A stretch of 64,000 bases of DNA, from positions 4,905,501-4,969,500 of the forward strand of contig OU015661.1 in assembly GCA_907165275.2 (NCBI GenBank), in the 5' to 3' direction. The DNA comes from Zygaena filipendulae. Taxonomy: Eukaryota; Arthropoda; Insecta; Lepidoptera; Zygaenidae. Positions within the stretch are counted from its first letter, which is position 1. Every line of letters starts with the position of its first letter. Below are positions 51,714 through 61,900 of the stretch, in pieces. The position numbers were made by a program, and so were the translations under genes. The notes under the pieces were generated by a model. It ran no database searches, was not told where the DNA came from, and saw only the letters and a list, made by a program, of their open reading frames with translations.

Positions 51714-51990
51714 GTATAGCTGTCCCCGCGATTTCATCCGCGGTAATTTCGGAGTTCCCGCGGGAATTCTGGGAAAAAAGTACTCTATGTTCTTCTTTGT
51801 TTCCCTGACAGTAGTTTACGGTGATTAGCTGTTCCCCGCATTAATTCCGGAGTTCCCGCGAGAATTCCGGGATAAAAACTATCCTATCTTTTAAGTTGGG
51901 GCAAATACAACATAGTGACCAAATTTCATCATGATCGATTCTCGATTCATAGGAGTCCATCGCGGACAAACGTGACGCGTAATTTATGAA
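51714..51990 (+). repeat. Composite of two dispersed-repeat copies
   Basis: Heads at 51717 (agctgtccccgcgatttcat) and 51828 (agctgttccccgcattaatt) joined through ctgacagtagtttacggtga. The plus-strand counterpart of the composite at 28092-28375. Confidence 0.85.
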
Positions 51991-52489
51991 GATTACATTT
52001 TTATCATACTTTGAACTTTATTACCATTGCAGTAACCTATACTGCAACGCATTGAATCTTACTGCTAGTAACTCATTGAATCTTACTGGCTGTAAGATTC
52101 AATGAATGTCAAAAGTTTTTGTATATTCGTGCTGCCGACGGTACCTCTTAGTTCTCGAGGAAGTTCTGAGCATGTCTTATTGCTCTTTGAGTGATTTAAT
52201 ATAAGGTTATAAATTTTAAAAAAGTACTTGGGATAAAAATATTTTATTTTCTATCGAATCAGGTATAAAACTATTTACACTTATAACTTGTAAATATATT
52301 AAATACATTTCAATGCAAAAAGCTTTTAAGTCATATTAATGGTACAATTATACCTATGTCTCAGCCAAATTGTACAATTCGGTCATTTAAAAACCGGCCG
52401 GCATTTTGTATTTACAAGCACCGCGAGTACTAGGTTAGGTAAAGTATGAACTGTGACAGCTTAGTCAAATAATACCCACCACCGCAACG
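51991..52489. other. Left flank of the DIRS-like element
   Basis: AT-rich, with a local duplication of ttgaatcttactg near 52050-52095. No gene. Confidence 0.4.
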
Positions 52490-52699
52490 AATTATACTGC
52501 GACGTTGCATCCTCGAGATTTATTAGAGATGTTTTACTATGTAGTCCATTCTTCAATGTACTAGCATCGCACACAATTATTTAGAGCTATAAAGGAGAAT
52601 CAAAAATAAAAAGATATTCAATTGACTACTGTGTACCCCTCCTCCCCGCCCCACCCGGCGTAGCGCCTGCGTTGCCGCACGCCGCCGTGCCAGCTCATT
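52490..52699 (+). repeat. DIRS-like left inverted terminal repeat
   Basis: Starts aattatactgcgacgttgca. Its inner part (52541-52699) is the perfect reverse complement of 57602-57760; its outermost 55 bp differ from the right end at scattered positions but match the internal complementary region exactly. Confidence 0.95.
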
Positions 52700-52816
52700 C
52701 GTTTTTTGTGTGCCGGCATCGCCACTACTAAATAGGTTTTTTGTAATCTTGAGCTAAAATACTTTTTTTTTCTACCTACAAAAAATAATAAAATAATGTG
52801 AAGTTAAAGGTTAACT

Positions 52817-52925
52817 ATGGGTAAACGTACAAACAAAGAGAAAGAAGCGAATATCTCAAAACGACTACAACGCATTGAGCTTTACCTTCGTCGGTCCCTG
52901 TGCATCAGACATGCGATGGTAAGTC
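52817..52925 (+). pseudogene. DIRS-like gag N-terminus
   Basis: ATG followed by a short basic, charged frame (MGKRTNKEKEANISKRLQRI) typical of the start of DIRS ORF1. It runs into a donor-like gtaagt and is not continued. Confidence 0.4.
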
Positions 52926-53249
52926 GTTGTTTACTCACCTTTAGGTGTCACATTATTATAATTCAATTAATAAACAAATAAATGGAAAGCTTTGATAATA
53001 TGCATTCATCGTAAAATTACCCACCTTTGTGTGTTCTTGAACCATCGTTTTAACGAGTTTCAAAATTTCAAATTGCTTTATTTCGATTTAGGCCTCATAA
53101 AGGCACCTACGAATGTCAGTATTAGATACAGGCAGTAACACATTATAGTATAAATATACTGTACAACAAAGCGTGATCTATACGCAATACTATGAGCTAT
53201 GATCAAAGATATAGTATAGCTTTATATTTAGTATAGCCATAATAAAAGC

Positions 53250-53390
53250 ACAGCTAATGTAACATTGCTAGCATACCCACTTTTTATTTCATTTTATGCT
53301 TTATTATGCTTTTATTTACGTATGCTTGCTTCTATTTACGTGCCTGTTATTTATGTACTGCTATTATTTACGTGATCATGGTTGATAACA
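53250..53390 (+). repeat. Short imperfect repeat of ttatttacgtg
   Basis: Four degenerate units of about 15-18 bases containing tatttacgt just before the 136-bp array. Confidence 0.5.
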
Positions 53391-53444
53391 AGATACTCTG
53401 ACGAAAGAATGGAATATGGCTATTTTTCCTGATGCAATCATGGC

Positions 53445-54256
53445 TAAGCTATACTACTTGACGTGTTCATGATAGATAGCTTCATCCGTCTCGTGTCGTA
53501 ACGTGATTACGCCCAAAGACGTTAAAATATTCGAGTGCCTCAACAGCTTGTGCACTACATTTCCTGGATCGTGTCGACTCTAAGCTATACTACTTGACGT
53601 GTTCATGATAGATAGCTTCATCCGTCTCGCGTCGTAACGTGCTTACGCCCAAAGACGTTAAAATATTCGTGTGCCTCAACAGCTTGTGCACTACATTTCC
53701 AGGATCGTGTCGACTCTAAGCTATACTACTTGACGTGTTCATGATAGATAGCTTCATCCGTCTCGCGTCGTAACGTGCTTACGCCCAAAGACGTTAAAAT
53801 ATTCGAGTGCCTCAACAGCTTGTGCACTACATTTCCAGGATCGTGTCGACTCTAAGTTATACTACTTGACGTGTTCATGATAGATAGCTTCATCCGTCTC
53901 GCGTCGTAACGTGCTTACGCCCAAAGACGTTAAAATATTCGAGTGCCTCAACAGCTTGTGCACTACATTTCCAGGATCGTGTCGACTCTAAGCTATACTA
54001 CTTGACGTGTTCATGATAGATAGCTTCATCCGTCTCGCGTCGTAACGTGCTTACGCCCAAAGACGTTAAAATATTCGAGTGCCTCAACAGCTTGTGCACT
54101 ACATTTCCAGGATCGTGTCGACTCTAAGCTATACTACTTGACGTGTTCATGATAGATAGCTTCATCTGTCTCGTGTAGTAACGTGATTACGCCCAAAGAC
54201 GTTAAAATATTTGAGTGCCTCAACAGTTTGTGCACTATATTACCAGGCTCTCGCGA
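53445..54256 (+). repeat. Six-copy 136-bp tandem array inside the DIRS-like element
   Basis: Units start at 53445, 53581, 53717, 53853, 53989 and 54125, each exactly 136 bases apart, beginning taagctatactacttgacg. The inner copies are almost identical. The first and last share gtgattacg where the inner ones have gtgcttacg, and the last copy decays after caacagtttgtgc. Since 136 is not a multiple of three, the array is non-coding. Confidence 0.97.
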
Positions 54257-54479
54257 TCGAAATGAGCACCGCTTAAAGTCCAGATCACCCTTAAAGTACC
54301 TTCCAAGGTCAACTTCATGTCGCGGTGATTAAACAAGTGCACCCTTACACGAACGATCTGGTTCGAGATTTCTTTCCATAGAAGAGAACTGGGCCTTCGG
54401 AGATGAAAACCGAAGTGAACAGCGAAAGGTTCACTCCCTGAAATAACTCAGAAGGAGATGACAGTGCTACTAGCAACTG

Positions 54480-54770
54480 AACAACCAGACGCAAGCACTA
54501 GTATGGTAATTGAGGATACCTTACCTCAAAAAATCCTAAAATCCCTTGGTGATCAAAGAAGTGTTGGCCATTCCCGACAAAATCTCTAAACGTTGGGGAT
54601 GGCTTCTAGTAGACGGCCTTACATAAGAAGAAAAACAGGATTTGCTATATAAAAGACAAAAATTTATTATTATACGTAACGAACGTATAACGTCAGTAAC
54701 GACCAAACCATACAAACCGTAATAACTGAGGTAGTATCCCACGCAGGAAGATTATATCGTCTACATCTAC
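54480..54770 (+). pseudogene. DIRS-like gag C-terminal remnant
   Basis: Pieces in two frames match the conserved end of DIRS Gag in style: EVLAIPDKISKRWGWLL, then a stop, then EEKQDLLYKR. Broken by stops and frameshifts. Confidence 0.5.
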
Positions 54771-54817
54771 TAAAAAGCAATTCGTGTATATATACATTAT
54801 TCGTGTATATATATATG

Positions 54818-55142
54818 CATTAGCTGTGTCCCGCGGTTTCAACCGCGTTAACTTAAGAAAAATTCTTTACTGATGCAAAATATATTCCATAACTACATGA
54901 TTTTTGCGTAACTTTAACCGTTCAAGTAGCGTAACGGAATATTTTTTCCGTTCTTTGTAACTTTTTTCATTGCTGCTCCGCTCTTATTGATCTTAGCGGG
55001 ATCATATTATGTGTTTGTATAGCTTTTCTCGATAAATGGGCTATCTAACACTGAAAAAATGTTTCAAATGGGACCAGTAGTTGCTGAGATTGGCGCGTTC
55101 AAGCACACAAACTCTTCAGTTTTATAATAATTATTAGTATGG
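54818..55142 (+). repeat. Dispersed lepidopteran repeat, second subfamily, nested in the DIRS-like element
   Basis: Head agctgtgtcccgcggtttca, body ttgctgctccgctcttattg and gatcttagcgggatcat as at 11647-11870, end taataattattagtatgg. Confidence 0.85.
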
Positions 55143-55335
55143 AATCTGTGGTATAGATACATATTATACTTATAATCTGAATCTCGGACGCGACTCCAAA
55201 GATTTTCATGAAATTTAGTATGCAGGGTTGTTTTATCCGTGTTTTCAGGCAATGAAAAATGAGTGTTTGGTACTGCTTTTTCTACTTAACGACAGATAGC
55301 ACTACGAGCGAAGCTCGGTTACCTAGATATTTTTA
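55143..55335 (-). repeat. Interspersed repeat fragment nested in the DIRS-like element
   Basis: Carries atgaaatttagtatgcaggg and cgagcgaagctcggttacct, common lepidopteran repeat landmarks (from memory). Orientation is uncertain. Confidence 0.5.
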
Positions 55336-55584
55336 GTATGAGTGGCAATCAATTATAGATGATTTAGTCGTTTTAGATGTAGTTGTTATATACCTAATTA
55401 TGTAAGGAGCTTTAAAATTCCTTTTGATCGCACTGTATTCCAGTTTACGGTCCCCGAATATAACACTTTAAGCTCTACTAAAAGTTACCACCTAAATATT
55501 GCAATATCTAATCCACTAAGTTATACAGTCATTGCAGTGCAGTTTTGACAATTTTTCAACACTCAAAAGTTCACTTTATTCTTA

Positions 55585-55787
55585 ACTAGCTGTCCCGCGC
55601 GGTTTCAACCGTGATGGTTTTGGAGTTCCCGCGGCAATTCCGGATTAAAATATAGCCTATGTTACTCAAGAATAATGTAGCTTTCTAATGGTGAAAGAAT
55701 TTTTGAAATCGGTCCAGTAGTTTTTGAGTTAAATCGTAACAAACAAACCAAAAATCAAATCTTTCCTCTTTATAATATTAGTATAGA
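55585..55787 (+). repeat. Dispersed lepidopteran repeat, nested
   Basis: Head agctgtcccgcgcggtttca, middle tagcctatgttactcaagaa, end tttataatattagtatag. Close to the copy at 39856-40053. Confidence 0.9.
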
Positions 55788-55973
55788 CTAGCTGTTCCCT
55801 GCGGTTTCACCCGCGTTGGTTTCACAGACCTCGCGGGAATTCCGGAATAAAGGGTGCCCTGTGTGTTATTCTGATGTATAAGCTATGTTAATGTGAATTT
55901 CATTATAATCCATTCAGTGGTATTTGCGTGAAAGAGTTGCAAACACACACTCTCGCTTTTTTAATATTGGTAA
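55788..55973 (+). repeat. Dispersed lepidopteran repeat, nested, tandem to the previous copy
   Basis: Head agctgttccctgcggtttca directly after the tail of the preceding copy, end ctttttaatattggtaag. Confidence 0.85.
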
Positions 55974-56069
55974 GAATTTCAAACGAGTTAACGAGAGTTA
56001 ACGAGTTTATCAAGTCAAATCAGTTCAAAATGGAAGACCTACGGACTATTACGATACTTGTGTTTTAAA

Positions 56070-56730
56070 AACCGCTTATGGCGACCATAGACCTAAAAGA
56101 AGCATATTTTTTGGTTTTCAAACAGAAAAATACTGCCATTAGACAAACAATCCAAGCTGTTGGAGAGAGTTTTAAACAGTTTTAAAATCATGCCAGGCAG
56201 GTACTTCCCTTGAATCAGTTTTTTCATGGTGGATTAATTAAGATGCCTTTAAATTAGGCATTCAAAAAACAAAACTCGTAAGAACCGTTAACGCTTTGGA
56301 AATATTCTCCGCTGCCTCTCCAACAGGTTGGGGTGTACCTATCGTGCATCGGTGAACATCGGTTTATGGTCTAATGTGCTTTGCAAAGTTTCCGACAGAT
56401 CAGGAGACGCGAGGGATGACTTCTTTTGATCTTCACGTCGCGTCGTACATAAATTTAGGAAACAACCGCGAAGCCGATGTGGAGTCTTGACATAGTATAT
56501 TGCCTGATATTTTATTTATTTACAGTAAATGTACTTTTTTCCGTTCAAAATTTTTTAAAGGTGTTAAAAAACCTTTGTCGGATACCGAGTGGAGTTTGAC
56601 TCATTCAGTCTTTAAATTGATCATCGATATTAATTTTGCTTTGCTTCCAAAGCCAAAGAAAAGCCCACTTTATTTATCTCGGCATATCTACAGACGTTTT
56701 AACGCACTCATGGTAGATTGGAGTATCTAG
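56070..56730 (+). pseudogene. DIRS-like reverse transcriptase and RNase H remnant
   Basis: The piece at 56078 reads MATIDLKEAYFLVF, the palm motif A of DIRS reverse transcriptases with its catalytic Asp. It is followed almost at once by KILPLDKQSKLLERVLNSFK, which normally lies beyond the YxDD box, so the catalytic core between them is deleted. RNase H begins near 56300, but its first catalytic Asp reads as Ala (FSAASPTGWG). Further on, NNREADVES and TEWSLTHSVFKLI continue the RNase H and downstream region. Frameshifts separate the pieces. Confidence 0.75.
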
Positions 56731-56739
56731 TACTTCCGT

Positions 56740-56805
56740 TACGATTTTTTTTTTCCCTCTCTTCTCTCTCTTCAAATGCTTAAGAAAAAAAAAAAAAAAA
56801 AAATA
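56740..56805 (+). repeat. Polypyrimidine and poly(A) runs
   Basis: tttttttttccctctcttct run followed by about 20 A between the RNase H and recombinase remnants. Confidence 0.8.
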
Positions 56806-56949
56806 AGCTACCGATAGAGCATCAGGCACAATGATAGTTCTAAACCGGCCAAGTAAACCTTGGTTACGCCTCTTCCTGAAATAATATTGATTGCTTTATC
56901 GCTGATATACCTATATCTTTAAATTTTTCAATATAACAAATTAGTACCC

Positions 56950-57070
56950 AAAAGAGAGCCTTCCGCTCGAAAAACTAACCAAGAAACGAATAGCTCTACT
57001 TGCGTTGTCGACTGCACAACGTGCAGAGACGCTGTCCTTGATCTGCTTAACCAACTGAAAGTCAATACCT
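56950..57070 (+). pseudogene. DIRS-like tyrosine recombinase fragment
   Basis: LTKKRIALLALSTAQRAETLSLICL (read at about 56973-57045) fits the start of the catalytic domain of DIRS recombinases, including the first catalytic Arg context (AQR). A stop follows and no His-x-x-Arg or Tyr box is seen before the internal complementary region. Confidence 0.6.
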
Positions 57071-57387
57071 CTAATGAAAAAAAAAAAAAAAAAAACTTAC
57101 TAAATACAGAAAATTATTGACCACGAAACGACCTATTCACAATGCTTTAACTCACAATGCCTTAACTTTATCCCACTGTATCCCATAAATGAGGATAGAC
57201 TCTTTAATGACTCTGATTAATAAACATTTATATAAATACAAGATAAACAAAATATATAAATATTTTGTAAAATTATTCGTACAAGTCTAATTATATTTTT
57301 TCTCTACTCGTGTTCGCTGATTTAACTTGGTTTATCATCGTTCTTCTTTCCCTATCTTTTACCTATTTCATGGTGAGCGCTAAACAT

Positions 57388-57515
57388 CTACATAGTAAAA
57401 CATCTCTAATAAATCTCGAGGATGCAACGTCGCAGTATAATTGATGGTTAAACAAACTTACCTAGTGATGTTTGACCATAATTATACGAGACGTTGCATC
57501 CGAAGAGATTTATTA
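57388..57515 (+). repeat. DIRS-like internal complementary region (circle-junction template)
   Basis: 57388-57442 is the exact reverse complement of the left end 52490-52544, and 57439-57515 is the exact reverse complement of the right end 57776-57852; the two share AATT at 57439-57442. Read on the minus strand this is right end joined to left end, which is what a circularised intermediate would contain. No mismatch in 128 bases. Confidence 0.97.
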
Positions 57516-57601
57516 CCCTCCCTGCCCATAGGTTTCGTTAAAAACTTATACATCTATAAGTATTAACGTTACCCCATGCCATGAAATAGGTGCTCTGAAA
57601 A

Positions 57602-57852
57602 AATGAGCTGGCACGGCGGCGTGCGGCAACGCAGGCGCTACGCCGGGTGGGGCGGGGAGGAGGGGTACACAGTAGTCAATTGAATATCTTTTTATTTTTG
57701 ATTCTCCTTTATAGCTCTAAATAATTGTGTGCGATGCTAGTACATTGAAGAATGGACTACATAGTAAAACATCTGTAATAAATCTCTTCGGATGCAACGT
57801 CTCGTATAATTATGGTCAAACATCACTAGGTAAGTTTGTTTAACCATCAATT
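57602..57852 (+). repeat. DIRS-like right inverted terminal repeat and end extension
   Basis: 57602-57811 pairs with the left repeat; 57812-57852 is a further 41 bases unique to the right end (tatggtcaaacatcactagg onward), present again only in the internal complementary region. Confidence 0.95.
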
Positions 57853-58279
57853 TTCTGTTCCGGGCATAAAACAAAGTGCCCGCTTTATCTACACGAGCGA
57901 ATTATACAATATGCCAATGACATATAAGTGTACATTACTTATTACCATTAAATATCGAGTATTTTACACATAAAAAGTTAGAGTACCTATACGTTTATAA
58001 TAATAACTGACATTGGCCAAAGTGTGGAAAAATACAAAACACACTATTTTAATGGAAACGTTGCATAACTTTTACCACTAACAACAGAATAAATATTAAC
58101 CGTTTTAATACAGAACATTAAATAAACCCATGTTCATCACTTACTAACCTCTGTACTACAAAAACCAAGTTACAAAATTTCAACAAGCAGCTGCTAAACA
58201 GAGTTTTGTAGTTAGGATTTTATTAAACACGTGTTCAACGTATCTAACGTATATACATAACAAAGCTTTTACAAATGAA
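57853..58279. other. Intergenic, right flank of the DIRS-like element
   Basis: AT-rich; no gene recognised. Confidence 0.4.
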
Positions 58280-58486
58280 TCCCTATCTCCCTTGGTCACA
58301 ACATCACGCGTGTTCACGCGTGGGTGGACCAATTTCGTTAATTCTTTGTTATTATAAGAAGGTTTTTATAAACAAAGTTTGGAGTTATTGCAAGAATGTT
58401 ATAAGTAAATTATGCTACTTTGGAGTTCCTGCGGGAATCCCGAAACTCACCCGGATGAAACCGCGGGGCACAGCTAGTATTTAAAT
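58280..58486 (-). repeat. Dispersed lepidopteran repeat, minus strand
   Basis: Ends with the reverse head gaaaccgcggggcacagctag; its far end contains cccttggtcacaacatcacg, shared with the copy at 43084-43391. Confidence 0.8.
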
Positions 58487-58670
58487 ATGGACATGAAAAG
58501 CAGAATTTGGTCGGATCTCAACATCCGACCAAATTTAGTATTTTAGTGTTAAAAAGCACAGTTTGTTAAAAAATATTTTTAGTGTCTTGATCGTAATATG
58601 TTGAAATCCGACCATATTCCTATCATGTTCAGAAATAAGGCTCAACCTTTATCAGAAATTCGGTATCGAG

Positions 58671-58928
58671 TCACACGTCCCAAATGAATATCTCCTGCAG
58701 CATCCCCAGCGCTTGTTGCTGCGCGTCGCCGCCGGCCGTCATGTCCACGGTGACGTGCTTGGCGGCGCGCAGGATCGCGAGACACGAGCCGCCCTCCGGC
58801 GGCAGCTTGTGGTACAGCTGGCGGCACAGGCCGCGCGCGCACGCGCCGTGGAACGCGAGCGGGTCGACGATGTCGGGCAGGTCGCTCGCGCGCACCAGGC
58901 AGCACAGGTGCGCGAGCGTCACGCACAA
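58671..58928 (-). CDS. HEATR6: HEATR6 terminal exon
   Basis: 258 bases, phase 0, LCVTLAHLCCLVRASDLPDI to ALGMLQEIFIWDV and TGA at 58673-58671. The acceptor gttgcag is preceded by an unusual almost pure C tract. The start of this exon is 67% or more G+C, in contrast with the introns. Confidence 0.93.
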   Translation of the reverse strand: MCVTLAHLCCLVRASDLPDIVDPLAFHGACARGLCRQLYHKLPPEGGSCLAILRAAKHVTVDMTAGGDAQQQALGMLQEIFIWDV

Positions 58929-61900
58929 CTGCAACCGGGGGGCGGGGGGCGGGGAGGGGGGGGATCAATAGGCATGTTGACGATTTTTGAAATTCAAAAT
59001 TATAATTAGTCCGTATATTTTTCAAATAAATGAAAATATACAGAGATAAAGCGCGTTAAAGTTTAGGGTTCGTGACGTCACTATTAGCCGCCATACAAAC
59101 TGCACCGGTTAGTGACGTCACGCGAAATATCACCGTTAGTTTTTCATTACGTAAAAAAAATACATATCCAATATTTTTTATTCATCTACAAGACGGACTG
59201 AAAAAAATTTAGTTTTGTGCAGCCTTTTCACGGAGAAATAATGATTCGAGCAATTTATGCAAAAATTTTCACTGATTATGAGAGAAATCGCCTCGAGCTA
59301 TTTATGCAACATTGCATTGAAGTAAAAACTGAAAAATAAATTAAATGATATTGTATATTAAGCATTCCCAAATCCCAACACTAGGGGAATCATTCCTAAA
59401 GCGTGAGATCTGGAGGCAATGGCTATGTTTTTGTAGCCTTAACTTATTATGGCTACAAAACGTGACGGTAAAGGGGGTGGTGAAAGGGGTGATTAGTTAA
59501 TTTTCAATATTTTTTCGTTGTATACAACGTACCTGTTAAAAAAGATTGTCTTTCGTTGTATCCAACGAATACACCAGTTCAATAAAATTATCTATTTCGT
59601 TGTGTCCAACGAATGTACCTACCTGTTCAATAAAATTGTATTTTTCCTTGTGTCCATTGAGTGTACCTACCTGGTCAATATAACTACCCTTTTCGCCGGG
59701 TCTAACGCATATACCCACCTGTTCAATAAGGTTGTCCTTATGCTTGTACTCGGTGTAGTCGTCGACTCGGTCGGCCGCCTCCATCGCGCGCATCACGCCG
59801 CGCCACACCGCCGCGAACGAGTCGCCGTAGTGCGCGCGCCCGCTCGGCGCACGCAGCGACACCGCAGCGTTTATGCGCACCTTCAGATTCCTGCACTCCT
59901 CGCTCAGCGTGCACAGGCCGGGGAACACTTGCCTCTGGCGGGACACAACAATACACCATAACGGTGATTCTTTTGTGTAAAATATCAAGTATGAGGGCTT
60001 GGATAATATAATTACATAGGTAAATAGATCTAAGTCGGAATCTGCTAGGTGGAGTGAAGGAGTTACTAGCAAGCGTCACACGTTTGCTCGCTAGGTAACT
60101 CCTTCACTCAACGCCACGCCATTTGGCAGTTTTCACTTTTTCTGTGTAGTTTTTTTAATATCAAACAATCTCAAATTATAATGGTTTCGATGTGTTTGTC
60201 AAAGCCTTAAAACACCTGGACTAAGTAGTTTACCTGCAGATAAATATCGCAGACACCGCGGAATAAACATTTCATTGGGAACTTTGATTTTTTTAAATCG
60301 TGAATCAATGAGTTAAAAAAAAGAAAAAAATTATACCTGCCATCCACTAAAGCAGGTGAATAGGTCTTCGTTCTTCATCGCATTGCCCATAGCGTAGCAC
60401 GCATTCCATCGCACCTTCATATTGCTACCCTTGCACGCGCAATCCATTAGTTTCCCTATTGCCGTCTCGCATAAGGTCTTGATTTGCGGTTTACGCGATA
60501 AGGTTTCGCTTTTTATCAACCGTAGAAGATTACCGAGGCCGCGCGTCGCACTCATTTTTACCTGAAATTCGGTCGTAAATTACTTTGTCATGCACGAGGC
60601 AATCGAGCTCGTGATTGTTTAGAATATCTTGGAAACGTCCTTTTATTATGATTATTACGGTTCACAATTCGCATTGAGAGCGAGTTGCTATCTTAAGATG
60701 CTGAGTCGAAATCCAAGGGCGGACGTTGAAGCCATTTGCAAAATACTATAACTAAATTGTAGGTATATTTAAAACTAATACGGAAAAAATTTCTGTTGTT
60801 GAGATGAATAAAGAAGTAGATAATGTAAATAATTATGTATATGTTTTAAATGTATTTTTAGAAATCTTTTCAAACCAATTTAAATATATCACGTTTTAGA
60901 TAAGTATAATTTTATAAAACGACTTTAAAATGATAATAAATAAATGTTAACTGTTACTCACAAGACTATCGGGTTATCATAAAATAGTTCACACTTATTT
61001 ACATATTACCTCAATACAACCAAATTTATTAAGAATAACGTATATTCAACTACGTATATTCCTAATTAAGTAAAATATTATATTTATAACTAGCTGCGCC
61101 CCGCGGCTTCACCCGAGGTAATTTTGAAGTTCCCGGTAATTTTGAAGTTCCCGCGGGAATTCCGGGATAAAAAGTACCCTATGTCCTTCTCTGTACCCCT
61201 GACAACGTGCATGCCAAATTTCATCCAAATCCGTTCAGCCGTTTTTGCGTGATTGAAGGTTGTAGGGTCAAGAAGATGTCAATCTAGGCTGGTCATACGG
61301 AGGACGATTTGTGCACCTTGCCGTAATACAGTTTTTAACTAGTACGGAGGGTGGGTAGATTTTTTCTGTGTACCTTAATTTTTTTTTTTTTTTGTAACCA
61401 TCTGTTGACTTACGCATTATACATAATAATAAATATAAATGTGTCATCATAGTACTATGTTGTTAGAATAGGTACCATACTTGTTAGAAATAAACTTAAA
61501 GTTATAAGTTATAAACATCTAAACATCCAAACATCCACACTTTCACATTTATAATATTAGTAGGATAAAAATATAATAAAGTTTTCTGTCTAAACTTCGA
61601 AATTTCTTATAACTTAGTGAGTTGTATTGTTTTTAATTATTTTTTTATATCGTTTGGATATGTATATCAACTTTATAAGTACTAATAATAATTTTGTAAA
61701 AACGAGCACAAAAACATATTCTAAAACATTTTTTTTATTTGCAACTGATAATTAAGCTAAAAGCACTTAAAAGTCACACAAAGTGAACCCGTGCGTGTCG
61801 AATGCCTACGCTATAATTTAATCTAATTAGAGTATAGAGTCGTGCGCATCGATTTAGCGTTAGATACACGTAGCATTAGCGCAGCTGTATCGTACATAGC

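Larger units (their letters stand above)
52490..57852 (+). mobile_element. DIRS-like tyrosine-recombinase retroelement, defective
   Basis: DIRS elements are retrotransposons that integrate through a tyrosine recombinase rather than an integrase, and carry inverted terminal repeats plus an internal complementary region. All of these parts are here. The left and right inverted repeats (about 210 bp) are identical over the inner 155 bp. The internal complementary region at 57388-57515 is an exact reverse complement of the left 55 bp joined to the right 77 bp through a shared AATT. Between them lie decayed gag, reverse transcriptase, RNase H and recombinase pieces, in the expected order. There is no target duplication; AATT is present at both borders, as expected for recombinase-mediated insertion. 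The element carries a 136-bp tandem array and several nested dispersed repeats. Confidence 0.92.

Noticed and set aside
51463..51828. A 121-codon plus frame
   Set aside because: Its second half is the dispersed repeat head at 51714 onward, so the frame is a fusion of unrelated repeat pieces.
53445..54256. A CRISPR-like array
   Set aside because: The units are contiguous 136-bp tandem copies without unique spacers, inside a eukaryotic retroelement.
58684..59025. Several overlapping long frames on the plus strand opposite the last HEATR6 exon
   Set aside because: They are mirror frames created by the high G+C of the real minus-strand exon; none shows a domain.
59536..59718. Reading the HEATR6 exon straight through the 48-bp repeats to the stop at 59536 as the normal protein end
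   Set aside because: The downstream exon 58671-58928 continues the HEATR6 fold in phase, and the 59719 donor is good, so splicing is the likelier outcome. Alternative use is kept as a finding.
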